Below are positions 1-10,756 of a DNA stretch of 64,000 nt, in pieces. This stretch comes from Gigaspora rosea (Eukaryota > Glomeromycota > Glomeromycetes > Diversisporales > Gigasporaceae), in the NCBI GenBank assembly GCA_003550325.1, contig QKWP01000846.1, positions 25,490 through 89,489 of the forward strand. The letters are read 5' to 3'. The notes beneath the pieces were generated by a model, which was not told the DNA's origin, did not search any database, and saw only the letters and a list, made by a program, of their open reading frames with translations. The first letter of the stretch is position 1, and each line of letters opens with the position of its first letter. The translations under genes and the position numbers were made by a program.

Positions 1-222
1 TTTTTTTTCTTTGTAAGAAAGATTGCAGGAGCAAAAAAAAAAAAAAAAGAAAGAAAAGAAAGATTGCAGATGCCGTACCTGTTTTCTTGTACAAAAAAGA
101 AAAGTTTCGCGCACCGATATGCCTTATATATGAAATTTGCCCCAGATTTTGGCAAAAAAAATTCTTGAATTTGATTGGTTATTGTATCGCTCCGACTTCC
201 GGATGGACAGGCCGACGACCGC

Positions 223-258
223 CGGATCACGTGATGGCACCCTGCTTTAACGGTTCCC
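223..258 (-). repeat. Isolated MULE-like terminal repeat
   Basis: Read on the minus strand this stretch starts GGGAACCGTTAAAGC and runs into CCATCACGTGAT, the same layout as the ends of the elements at 44764-45289 and 45391-51317. No partner end is visible to the left, so the element either began before the window or only this end survives. Bases 1-222 hold A-rich low-complexity sequence and no gene that I can support. Confidence 0.45.
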
Positions 259-479
259 TTAATATGAATATACTTTATTAATATATATTTATTAAACACG
301 GTCAATTACAATATTATAACATCATAGATTCATATGCCCAATACACTCGGCAAAAAAAAAATTACACACAAAAAGCTAAAATACTACTTAAAAAGTATTT
401 CGCGATACCACCATAATTTATACCCAAATTTGAAATCGGCTTGCTTGTTAAAACCACTACGAACTTCCACCAGAGTTAT

Positions 480-1650
480 CTCTAACTTCATACTCAAGGA
501 GAAAAGAACCAAAGGCCCGAAGAATGAAAATGCTAAAAGCAACGAGACCAACCAACAACGACGATACTAAGCCAGCAAAAGCATGTCAAGAAGGCTCCAA
601 AGACAACAATACCAAAGCGACTTTACTTACCTATTATTTAGCAAAGAAAAAAAATAACTCAAGCCAAGAAAGAAAAAAAAATTACTTAAACGAAAGTATC
701 CAAAACGACGATGCCGAAACAACAGAATTACTTCAAAACAAGTTCCAAGGGTTAAACCCAAAGACGAAAAGATTTACTAAAAACAAAAGCACCAACAAGA
801 CTTACCAATAAGAACGTCGAAGAGCCTAAAATCACCAACGAAACTTCCACAAACGACATCAACGAAACGGCAAAAACCCGAAAACACCAACGACGACGAA
901 GTCTAAAACACAAACGACGTTGCCGCAAAGAAAAAAGATTAGTTAAAGTCAATAAAAAAAAAGAAAAAAAAACACCATATCCACTGTATCCCAGTTCCAG
1001 CGAAGTGAAAACACTTACCAAGAAGAACTTCACAACGGCGAAATCACAAACTTCAAAATGACGAAAACCTGAAATCTCCATGAATGACGTCACCGAAACA
1101 GAAATCACCAATGACACCGAAACAACCGAAATGGTTAGTTCAAGTAGAAAAAAAAAGAAAAAAAACCATATTCCACTTATAGCAAAGCAAAACACCGACA
1201 AGACTTACCAAGAAGAATGCCAAAGAACCTAAAATTATCAATGACTAAAACCTGAAATCTCCACAAATGACGTCATGAAACGGTAAAAACCTGAAATTAC
1301 CAATGACAGAACTAAAACGATGAAGCCTGATTTACACCTGGAAGAGAAAAAGAAGAGAGACCATAAGAACGAAAGTATCAACAATGAAATTTATACCAAC
1401 TTCAATAAAGAAAACTCAACTATATTCCCAGAAGGAAAGAAAAAAGTGGTAGTCAAGCCAAAAGGGATCGAAGAACGAAAGCCACAAATTCCAACTAAGA
1501 AGACTCAAGCACATACCTAAAAGAGACTAAAAAAGCGAAAGTTAAAAGAGCTCCAACAATGAAATTTACAAGCTCCAATAACGACGACTCCAACGACGAC
1601 TCAACCTAAAAGAAAAAAAAAATCATTAATCAAATATAAAAAGAAAAAAA
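480..1650. repeat. Degenerate A/C-rich tandem repeats, unit about 170-215 bp
   Basis: A landmark of the form CTTACCAAGAAGAA recurs near 624, 798, 1011 and 1201, followed each time by a stretch rich in CAACGACG, by (G)AAACCTGAAATC-like words and by a purine run. That gives about four diverged copies of a unit near 200 bp. Open frames on either strand (for example 752-1201 minus, Ser/Val/Phe-rich) follow from the biased composition and show no domain. I see no gene here. Confidence 0.5.
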
Positions 1651-1841
1651 ACAAATCACGTACCATGTAGATAATCTGATTAGGATATCCGGTACATCCG
1701 TGCATACCGGACTGGTTATTAATGGTCGGATTAGCATATGAATGCTAGTCATATGATTTGCTTAAGTTTTGATTGGCTAAGAAGGCCAGAGATATATAAG
1801 CAATATATTTCTGGCCAGAGATGCCTAGAAAACCCCAAAAT

Positions 1842-2030
1842 ATATTATATCAGTATATTTTATTTTATTTTTGTTTTTTTTCTGTTTGTAATTTGGTCCA
1901 AGTAATCATTAGAAAGAGCTTAAAATTTGTATCAAAGATGCTTAATTTTGAATTTTTGATAAAAATTTTCAAAATTAAGCAGTTTTCTTCAAATTTTAAA
2001 AAAAGTAAAAATAATATGCTGATTTAATGT
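1842..2030. repeat. Copy of the fold-back element seen at 4827-5468, without the inner insertion
   Basis: This stretch matches the flanks of the element at 4827-5468: the words ATCAAAGATGCTTAAT, a small hairpin around 1946-1980 and the closing TATTTTTTGGTA recur in the same order. Here the sequence runs through the point (1939-1940) where the other copy carries a 469-bp insertion, so it serves as the empty-site reference. It has about 50 bp near 1866-1915 that the other copy lacks. Confidence 0.7.
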
Positions 2031-2689
2031 ATTTTTTGGTATTGTACAAGGTTACTTAGTGCAAGGACTTATAATCAATTAGTAAAATTTTATGCAAAAT
2101 GAGATTTTTAATAATTTTATTAATAAAATTAGAAAATTATTCATAGCGACCTGTTGCCATAGCAACCTATATGATTAGCCAATCATATTTAAGATTGGTG
2201 ATCATATATTAGCTTGTTTCTGAAATAAATCTAGATTAGGACCCTGGACATTTAGTATAGAGGTCATACTTGTTTTTTTTTAGCAAAAACCCTGAAAATT
2301 TGGGAAGCAAAAAACAGTTTTTGCTAATTATCTTGGCATCTATGAACCAATTTAAACAAACTTTTTTTTAAAATGAAGCTCCCAGTAAGGCGCACCTAAC
2401 AAAAAAAAGTTCATTCAATTTTGATCACTAGATCAAAAGTTATTTAAACAAATATATTTTGTTATTTTTAGCAAATTGGGCCAAAATTGGCCAAAATCTA
2501 GTTATGACCTATATGAGAGATATCCGGGGTCCTGGTAAATCTAGATTTTTTTTTTATTATTTTGTTTTTTTTTTATTCGCGCTAATGCTTCTTTGGATTT
2601 TCTTTAGATAAATAAAATTTTTTTCTTCTTTTTTTGTTTTTTGTTTTTTTTTTACTTTACAGATACATTTCTTTTTTTTAGTTAATACT

Positions 2690-3430
2690 TTTCTTGAAGT
2701 TGTTGTTCTTGAAGTTGTTGTTCTTGGAGTCATTGTTTTTGAAATTGTCGTTCTTGGTGTTGTTGTTCTTGAAGCCATTATTCTTGAAGTCATAGTTTTT
2801 GAAATTGTTGTTTTTAAAATCATCATTTTTGGAGTTATTGTTCTTGAAGTTATTGTTTTTGAAGTCGACATTTTTGGAATTATAGTGAGAGTCAAGATTT
2901 TTGTTAGTTTAAGTGTTTTTTTACTAGTTAGTTTTTTTTTAGTTATGAGTACTAACTTTTCTCTTTTTTTAAGTGTTTTTTTTTAGAGTTGTCATTCTTG
3001 GAGTTATTCTTCGAGTCACTATTCTTGGAATTATTGTAATGGGAGTTGAGGCCTTTGTCAATTTAAGTAGTTTTTTTTACTAATTTGTTTTTTTTGTTAT
3101 AGATACTACTTTCTCTCTTTTTTTAAGTGCTTTTTTTCTTGAAGTTATCATTTTTGGAGTTGTCATAATAGTGGAAGTTGAGATTTTCATCAGTTAAGTA
3201 GATTTTTTTTACTAGTTTATTTTTTTTGTTACAAGTACTAACTTCTCTCTTTTTTTAAATGCTTTTTTCTTGAAGTCATTATTTTTGGAGTTGTCATTTT
3301 TGGAGTCATTGTTTTTGAGTTATTATTTTTGGAATCGTCGTTTTTGAAATCGTCATCTTGGAGTTATCATTCTTGAAGTTGTTCTTAGAGTATTGTTTTT
3401 GAGAGGAAGTAGAAGTAGTGCTTCTGGCAT
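2690..3430. repeat. T-rich minisatellite (15-bp step) and about 140-bp tandem units
   Basis: From about 2690 to 2880 words such as GTTCTTGAAGTTGTT repeat every 15 bp with drift; on the minus strand this reads as a five-residue Thr/Ser/Lys/Arg repeat, which I take as a by-product and not a protein. From about 2885 to 3290 a larger unit of 130-155 bp repeats three times: a GTTGAGATTTT-like start, a TTTACTAGTT block, then TCTCTTTTTTTAA. Its strand bias is opposite to that of the repeats at 480-1650. No gene is seen. Confidence 0.6.
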
Positions 3431-3853
3431 TTTCGTTTTATCTCCATGGGAAATCAGTCGAGTTAGATGCTCTGTTATAAATGTATGGGACTGGGCAAAG
3501 TATTTTTTTACTATTTTTTTAGATTAGATTTTTTTTTTATATAAATAAAGTACGAAGTTGGCACCAGATAATATTTGTATATATATTATTATATATTGTT
3601 AATTTTTTTTTTAAAAAAATAAAAAAATTTTGGGTTGTACCCGGTAGTAATAGATACATTTGCTTTTTTTTTTTTTAACTTGTGGTTACATATTTCGTTA
3701 TGTGATATTTTTAAATAATTGATCGATTAAAATTGGTTCTGTAAGTCATGTGTTTAGCTGATTTGCTTTTCATAAATTGGCCATCATATGACTCATGTGA
3801 TCAATTTTGATTGGTCGATTACAGGGTGCCATAAACTAACGCCTATACAATTA

Positions 3854-4023
3854 GGGCGCTGACATTTATTACCTAATATCCATTTACTATAGGGGCTTAC
3901 CAGTGGCTTACTCCTACCCCAGATAAGATCTATAAATAGAATTTTGGCCAATCAAATTTAACTAAGATAAGATTTTTCTTGACCCCTAGCCCCTAAAATA
4001 TTACCTAATAAATGTCAACGCCC
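3854..4023. mobile_element. MITE, PIF/Harbinger-like, 170 bp
   Basis: The ends are inverted copies starting GGGCGYTGACATTTATTA (left 3854 rightward, right 4023 leftward), and the match continues about 26 bp with few changes. The element is flanked by TTA at 3851-3853 and 4024-4026. A TWA-type 3-bp duplication with a GGG-starting inverted repeat is the usual signature of PIF/Harbinger MITEs. It is too short to encode a protein. Confidence 0.7.
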
Positions 4024-4826
4024 TTATATAAATTTCTATTATTCTTTAAATTTTATTAATTGAAACCAACTTTATGCTCTAAGTAAACTTGTTTAGCACT
4101 CATGGTCAGACATTCGTTTGATTGGCTAATGTAGATCAATTACCTGAGTAACTTATTTATACATTTTAGAGTACTTTTTGAAATTGTAACGTTTCACTAA
4201 TAAAAGATTACCACGAAAGTTGTTTTTTGCTTTAAACGAACGTTAGTATTCACTATAAAAAATAATCTCAAAATAATCTCAAAAATGACGAACTTTGTTT
4301 AGAAGGCAAAATATACTGTAACCTATTGGGCAGTGCAAAGTTATACTATAAAGTAAGGTTACAGAAATACTTTGTTTGCTTAAGCTGCTTTATTTATTCA
4401 GATTCAAATGAACCTTATTACTAAAATTTAATTTGAATATATACAAGATTGTTAGTAGTCAAAAATCCGGGTTTAATATTTAAAAATTCGTTGGTTCTTG
4501 TAGTTTATTTAGATTTGTAAACTGTAAATTTAATGTTTGAACTTAAATCTTGTAGATTCTTTAATAAGTTCGGGTTTATTAGTAATAAATACTACATTGA
4601 TTTCACTTTACATATATCTATCTATTCTCTAAACATGAGATAAATTCTTTGCGTGTGTTTATTAATTTGTAAGGCCTATTTGTATGGTGTTCTTTTTCGT
4701 TCTTTAATATTTTATTAAAAATGATTAAAATGATAAATTCTTGTAATTGATTAGTTAATTATCATGGGAAATCACAGGTCAATTTACAAAAATTAACCAA
4801 TCATATGAATGTCTGCCTATGAGTTT

Positions 4827-5468
4827 AGCACCAAAAAATACATCATATTAGTATATTTTATTTTATTTTCTTTAAAATATGTATCAAAGATACAGTCGGC
4901 CCTCTCAGAACCGGTATGCATGGTGGACGGGTTTAGTATCGGGTTTGAGAGGTAATCAGATTTGACAATATCATGAGAAATGCGGACACACATCGACCAA
5001 TTAAATTACAATCTTGAACAATTTCTGGGGCCTAATCGGAGCAGAAAATGGAATTACTTGTGATCTCGAAGACCTGTGAACCGTTAAATTACATTAAATC
5101 ATGGACAGAAAAATCCTAAGATCAATATACTAATCACGTTATCGTTGTGAATAAACCCAACTGTATCAATTTTATGCGATTTGATTGGATACATGTCAGG
5201 TGACTCTATCCAAAAATCAGAAATTTATACATAAAGGCTATTGGATATCGGAAATGGCAAGTTATCAGTTATTACTTATGGAATGGGTATGGTGGATTGA
5301 TTTTTACCCGATTTTAGCAAGTTATCGGTTTTGACAGGATCAGTTCTGAGAGGGCCGACTGTACTTAATTTTGAATTTTTGATAAAAATTTTCAAAATTA
5401 AACATCCTTTTTTTAAATTTAAAAAAAGTAAAATAAAATATGCTAATTTGATATATTTTTTTGGTGCT
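4827..5468. mobile_element. Fold-back MITE with inverted ends AGCACCAAAAAATA, interrupted
   Basis: The left end AGCACCAAAAAATACATC and the right end read backwards, AGCACCAAAAAAATATATC, form inverted repeats that continue through an A/T-rich stretch of about 40 bp. Without the insertion at 4893-5361 the element is about 170 bp. Another copy lies at about 1842-2030. I could not settle its target duplication. It is non-coding. Confidence 0.65.
4893..5361. mobile_element. Tc1/mariner (pogo)-like MITE, 469 bp, nested
   Basis: The ends are perfect inverted repeats starting CAGTCGGCCCTCTCAGAAC, flanked by TA at 4891-4892 and 5362-5363. The flanks join into the sequence of the uninterrupted copy at 1842-2030 (insertion point 1939-1940). 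Termini beginning CAGT with a TA duplication fit the pogo/Emigrant group of Tc1/mariner MITEs. The interior is GC-richer than its surroundings and has no open frame of note. Confidence 0.85.
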
Positions 5469-5888
5469 GAACATGGTTACTTAGTACAAGAACTTATAAT
5501 CAATTAGTAAAATTTTAAATAAAATAAAATTTTTAATATAGTGCACCAAGTCTCTTCTCATTGTATATTTTAATAAATCTATAAAATCTTAAGTTTTAAA
5601 TATTTTTTAAAAATATAACCGATAAAAACTATTGTTTTTCTTTAGTACTATCCAAATTATCAGTTAGAATATTTAAAAAAGTTTATAAAATTATACAGTA
5701 TATGTTTAAAGCTATTATGCTTTCAAAATTTTGGCATTTAATATAAAAAAATTAAAAAAATTTTTTTATAGTTTTTTTATCCAATCAGAATTAGTATATA
5801 ACGCATTCTGATTGGCTAAAAAGCAATTATATATACCCAAATTTGGCACATTTGATGTGAAGTGACTTGGTGCACTATAGCTTTATTA

Positions 5889-6175
5889 TAGTCAGACCTC
5901 TATAAATACAACCTCCATAAATGCAATACCTCTCTAAATGCATGTTTTTTTCTTTTTCATAAAATGTTATTAGTGCTAAATGCATGTTCTATATTCTGTA
6001 AATGCATGTTCTTTTGAATAATATTTTATATTACACTAACCTTTCTAAATGCACATAGCCAATCAAATTTTAGTATTTAAGAGCTACAATTTAATTGGCT
6101 TTTTCTAAATGCAAACCTTCCTAAATATATGTTGGAGGATTGTCCCTACAAGTTGCATTTATAAAGATTTAACTG
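5889..6175. mobile_element. Old pogo-like MITE, relative of the one in Gypsy pol
   Basis: Left end TAGTCAGACCTCTATAAATA (first base changed from the usual C), right end reading inward CAGTTAAATC, TA on both sides. The interior carries the words AAATGCATGTT and TGCATTTA many times and matches, in inverse orientation, the interior of the MITE at 33137-33478. The ends are eroded, so this copy is older. Confidence 0.65.
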
Positions 6176-6319
6176 TAATAAAATTATACAAAATACTATT
6201 ATTCTCTAAATTTTACTAATTAATTTATACTTTTCACCCTAAATAAACTCAAATTTAAACTAGCTTGCAAACCTTGGACCAGCCCAGACCAAAATTATAA
6301 TTGAGTTTAAGTTTAGTAT

Positions 6320-6680
6320 TATAAAACTTCTATAGTAACACAAATCTATTCTGATTTTATGATTCAGTGATTAAATTTTAATAATTTTGGGCTTCTAGAA
6401 TCCTTTCATTGAGAGGATTATTTTGGTAGTTAAATTATTGAAATTGGTCCAGTAGATCAAAAATTATTATTATTAAATATTATTAATAAATCTATAATTT
6501 TGGTCAAAAATAATTTTGTAAATTTGGCCAGAATTATGAATTTTTGGCTGTAATTATACCTAATACTTCAGTTGATTTCCCACTCTCCAAAAATCAGCTG
6601 ATTTCTGGAAGCCCCTTTAGGAGGTGGAGGTTAAGCAAAATCTTACCTTTTAGTTATATTTGATTGGCTAAAATTTTATA
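6320..6680. repeat. Dispersed repeat, inverted second copy at about 61600-62290
   Basis: Words such as TTCATTGAGAGGATT, a GGGCTTCTAGAATCC-like block, a TTACTATAGAAG-like block and TGGTCCAGTAGATCAAAA recur in inverse orientation near the right end of the window. The stretch is non-coding. The two copies are about 55 kb apart and well diverged. Confidence 0.5.
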
Positions 6681-6889
6681 TATAAATTTTATTTGGGGTG
6701 GGGATAAGCCTTTATAGTAAATAGATATAGTATATATACTGGTATACAAGACTCTTGGGGCCTATATATTATAATTTTTAGTATAAGCATAAAATAGCTA
6801 TTTTTTTTTTTTTTGAACTTGACGATCATGTCATGCTTCAATGCTTTATTGATGATAATTTCCAAAAGAAAATTTTTTACATCCACTAT

Positions 6890-7920
6890 TTGGTGTTTGA
6901 ATCGAAGAGTGGCTCACCCAGTTACTATAAAGTACCTAAATACTCGAGCACCTATGTGCGACCTGCCAAGGGTAATTTAGCCTCATCGGTTTGCATCGAA
7001 CTATCTCAGACCGATCCGCCCCGAATCACCGACCTAACTTACCAGCCCGTCATGACCGTCTTCTTTCCCAACCTTCTTCTTCTAGCCTCCTAGGTAGAAG
7101 AACTACCAACAAAATAGAAAGAAAAGTAAAAAGAATAAAAAAAATGGGGAGTATTAAACTAACGAAATGAAAAAGAACATGACAAGAAATAAAAGGGAAG
7201 GTGATAAACGAAAAAATATATAAAAAAAAGAGAAAAGGAGAAAAAGGCCGAAAAAAAGACGGCCATGACAACACTATTTTTGCCTGTGCTAGGCTTTAAA
7301 AATTATATAGTGTTGTATAGAAGAAATCTAATCTAACACTATATGTATTCTAGAACGAGGAAAAGAAAAAAAAAGGCTAACATCTAGAAATTTCTACATG
7401 TAATCCCTCTGATCTCTATTACACCAGTCATTGTTTATTTGGTAAGCATTAACCCAAATATCCTCGTAGGAGATTCCATTTCGGTAGACGCGTCTAGATT
7501 TGGAAGGAGTAAACACTGCTGATCTTTTGGAGGGGGTACGCCGAATTGCCCACTTTTTGTGAAATTTCAAAATGTCCAAAGCAGTCCAGGAAAAGAGTAT
7601 TAAAATAAAGGAGTTGTAAGAGTTACACTGTACAGAATAACATATCTAACCAAGTATCTACTTCTATTTTCATGTCCATAGATCTTGACAAAGCTCCAGA
7701 GTTTCTCTGCTACATCTTTGCTCAATAGCACCAAAGCCTGCCAAGGTGCCTCGCTTATAAGTCTACTGTTCTTTTTCATCTCTATTTCAGTCGCAGAACA
7801 TACAGTGAATGGACTTTGTACCCGACAGCAGCTTTGGTAGAGTTTTGTTGTGTGTAAATATATTAACTGCATAGTTTTCATAGGTCTGAGTTTATGGAAA
7901 ATTTGGTACGAGGGATCGTC
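6890..7920 (-). pseudogene. Unrecognised coding-like repeat, copy 1
   Basis: On the minus strand two fragments (7600-7881 and 7394-7579) sit in a stretch that is GC-richer than its surroundings. I do not recognise the family. A diverged second copy lies at 56215-57130. In one minus frame the two copies share a conserved word pattern, FG(V/L), then PKDQQ, then LLL with Asn two residues on, near 7500-7550 here and 56740-56800 there, which suggests descent from a protein-coding repeat. The 7000-7270 part is A/G-rich and shared only loosely. There is no clear start, no confident intron chain and no catalytic motif. It could be a dead gene of an expanded family or a piece of a transposon; I cannot separate these. 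Confidence 0.3.
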
Positions 7921-8225
7921 AGAATAAAATAGCTATTTTAGTACTATTATTTTCTTTATAATCATACAATCTGTATAATACAATTATGTAATTGTATAAA
8001 AAGGTTTATATTATTTTTTTTAATTTTAAAATATTTATAAAACCCTAAATAATATAATATATATAAAACTTTATCTTTAAATCCTATATAAGTGTACAAA
8101 AAAATTTTATTATAGAAGTGTATATTAGCTTAAAGCTATATATTTAATGTATGACAAAAGTTTATATAAGTTTTCTATACTTTAGCAAAGTATACAAATA
8201 ACTAAATATATTATTAAACGGTTTT

Positions 8226-8577
8226 ACTAAATCACACCACTGGTACTCAACACTACAATGATTTTTACCAATCAAATTTTTTAAATGCAGTGTAATGTAA
8301 AGATCAGGTGTAACATAAAATTTTGTTGTTTTGTTATTTTTTTTTAAAAAATACCTTCTAACTCAAAATTTTATCTATGAAACCACCTTTTTTTTTAAAA
8401 AAAAAAAACCCTTGCAAAATTTTACTATATACTATGCCTCACCCTAACCCTAACTATTAGCTCTAACTCAACATTTATCAACTTTAACTTTTGTTTATTT
8501 TTTTTTGTTTATTTTTTTGATATTGATCTTCACATTACACCGCATACTGGTGTTGAACACCAGTGGTGTGATTTAGT
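8226..8577. mobile_element. Inverted-repeat element with an internal CCCTAACCCTAA stretch
   Basis: The left end ACTAAATCACACCACTGGT and the right end read backwards match over about 25 bp. The centre has a short CCCTAACCCTAACT stretch (about 8443-8457). Related interiors occur around 42920-43080 and 52360-52680. No target duplication is clear, so the superfamily stays open. Confidence 0.6.
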
Positions 8578-8780
8578 CCTACTGTTATTAAATTAATATA
8601 TACAGTAATAAAGATTTAAATATTTAATTTATATTCATTTATTTTCTATTCAGAACTTTTCGAAATATATAACTTTTTTTTATATACTATATAATATACC
8701 AATTTAACATAGTTAGTAAAGGATATGCCATTTATTATATAATATTTTTTACTTAGTAACCACCTCTATCTATATAATAA

Positions 8781-8888
8781 GGGTTGTTAATAGAGTACTT
8801 CAGATATTAATAAAATATATCCCAATTTTGAAGTACTCTGAAATGGGTTATATATTTATTATTGACTGGAGTACTCCATTAACAATCC
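8781..8888. mobile_element. Small MITE, PIF/Harbinger-like, 108 bp
   Basis: Inverted ends GGGTTGTTAATAGAGTACT (left) and GGATTGTTAATGGAGTACT (right, read inward), flanked by TAA at 8778-8780 and 8889-8891. Confidence 0.65.
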
Positions 8889-8891
8889 TAA

Positions 8892-9890
8892 TATATAGTG
8901 AATTACTTTATTTAATTCTAAATAATTAATATAATATATAAACATAACCACTATTTCTAACCATGTATTCATAGTAAAAATCATATAATAAATGGCATAC
9001 CCCTAAGTATCACCAATCTTTTTTTAAAAATATTAATAAGTATATATCAAAGGTCAAGCAAATTTTTGCAACTATATGACAAATATGCTAAAAAATTTAG
9101 TTTAAAGTTGCAATAATAAAAATTGCAATTCTTTTTATAAACTACAAGCTAGAGCTAATATTTAATAAGTTTATCAAGAATTAGTAAATAATTTTTTTGA
9201 TTAAAATTTTTTTAAAATTGTCTATTTTTAGCTTAGTATTTAGCAATTATTAAATTATTTTGTTTTAATAAAATTTATTTTTTTTAGCAAATTTTTTTTA
9301 AACTAACAATTTAATTATAATTTTTAAATAAATATATATATAGTACTATAGTATATATAATATAGTATATAGCTAGTTGTATTGTATAATAACATATATA
9401 TTTAATATGCCAATAAAGTTACTAATTAAATAAATTATATTAAATAAATAAATAAAATTTTAAATTTTGATTTAAAATTTTTGATAATTTAGATTTATAT
9501 ATATATATATTTCAAAAATTTCAAAACGATTTTTTCAATATAAAAACAATAATTTTGGTAATGCAATTTTTATAAAACAATAAAATGTCTAATTAAGAGC
9601 TTGATATATATATCCATTGTTATAATCTAAAAAATAGAAATGCGTATCCTGTAAATGTTTATTTACAAAATATGGTTAATAGTTTAATTAATCTATTTTT
9701 AGCTTGAAAAAGTACAAAAACACAAATGGTGATGCTAATAAACTCATTAAAAATTACGATTTACTTTTTATATTCAGATCTACATGTTCAACGCCTTTAA
9801 GATACATGTGGACCTTAGGAAAAACTAGTCACGACCCTCTATGCGAAGAAATTGTCTATCAATAAAGAATGATGTTTCGAAAATTATGAA
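8892..9890. other. A+T-rich stretch without a gene
   Basis: The sequence is strongly A+T-rich with many short homopolymers and TATATA runs. I see no open frame, no inverted-repeat element I can delimit and no RNA gene. It ends just before the stop codon of the NDUFA6-like gene. Confidence 0.6.
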
Positions 9891-9897
9891 CCAAAAA

Positions 9898-10353
9898 TTA
9901 AAATTCTATACCATAAAATTTTTCCAGAAAACCTTCAGGTTTAGGAGGTGATTCTTCTTTCGAAAAGTACCTCATGATATGCGTATCCATTTTCCAACTA
10001 TTAAGGGTTTCTTGATATTCGGCACGGCCTTTAAAAATCAAGACATCAATTACCTTTAAATCGCTAACATAACGGTTTTTTTCAAACTCTTCTCTGATTT
10101 TCGCACGTGCCGTTGCTACGGGAAAATCAAGAAGATAAGATTGAACTATTTTTGGAGCCTTTCTTAAATAAACTTGTGAATAAGAATCTGATAGGAAGTA
10201 GTACTTGTACAATGTTCAGCATTTAACGGAAATTAGTAATATTTTTACCGCCCGTTGCCAATCTCTATATAAGGAAAGTACTCTTGATCGTGCTTCTGAA
10301 AATGAGGAAGAGGACACTACTTTTGCAGCATAGGCCGCTGGTGTTGTTGTCAT
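9898..10353 (-). CDS. NDUFA6: NADH:ubiquinone oxidoreductase subunit, NDUFA6/B14-like LYR protein
   Basis: Accessory subunit of mitochondrial complex I; in characterised homologues it sits on the matrix arm and its LYR motif helps bind the acyl carrier protein. Two exons on the minus strand, 10353-10249 and 10158-9898, joined by a 90-nt intron starting GTAAAA and ending AAAG, give 121 residues, close to the family length. Exon 1 carries the LYR motif (residues 28-30, LSLYRDWQRA). Exon 2 carries ARAKIREEF, VIDVLIFKGRAE and a C-terminal HIMRYF...FLEKFYG, all diagnostic of the family. The acceptor was chosen because it gives the usual two-residue spacing between LYRDWQR and PKIVQSY. It is head-to-head with the MARCH5-like gene. 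Read without splicing, exon 2 looks like a shorter protein starting MYKYY, which I reject. Confidence 0.93.
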
Positions 10354-10756
10354 TATGCTTGCGATTCAAAGTAGACTGAGTTAGATCAAAGGTTGCACCA
10401 TAGATACAGGTCGGGATTGATCTGCGTAATTGCAAAAAAAAAAAAATCAATGGTCACGTTCTACCGTATTGTGAATATAAATAGGGAAGACAATCACGTT
10501 CATTTTTAACCTCTTCAGTTTTTGAAAATTTTGTAAGTTTATTTTTTAGATCCTTACTCTTATATCTCACCTAGCGCAAAAAAAAAGAAAGGAAATATAG
10601 TATAGTTTTGTAAACTATATTACCAGTCATTACTTTTTAGACACCAGCGCGGGGGCGATTTGGTATTAACAAAACACAATTATTGCGCTTGTGAGTTTAC
10701 TTTGCTCATAAGAAAACATTCTTTTTTTTTTTCACAGTATATATCCTATAATTCTT
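10354..10756. promoter_or_regulatory. Shared upstream region between divergent NDUFA6-like and MARCH5-like genes
   Basis: 403 bp lie between the two start codons. It contains a TATAAATAGG word at about 10478, T-rich tracts and a GC-rich patch, GCGCGGGGGCGA, near 10647. A TTTTTTTCACAG sequence at about 10726-10737 could be the 3' end of an intron in the 5' leader of the plus-strand gene. Which core promoter serves which gene cannot be told from sequence. Confidence 0.5.

Noticed and set aside
752-1201. 149-codon open frame on the minus strand (Phe/Ser/Val-rich)
   Set aside because: It coincides with the degenerate tandem repeats, has no start context or domain, and its composition follows from the A/C bias of the opposite strand.
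2557-2895. Thr/Ser/Lys five-residue repeat protein on the minus strand
   Set aside because: It is the translation of a 15-bp minisatellite; there is no conserved flank, intron chain or signal peptide.
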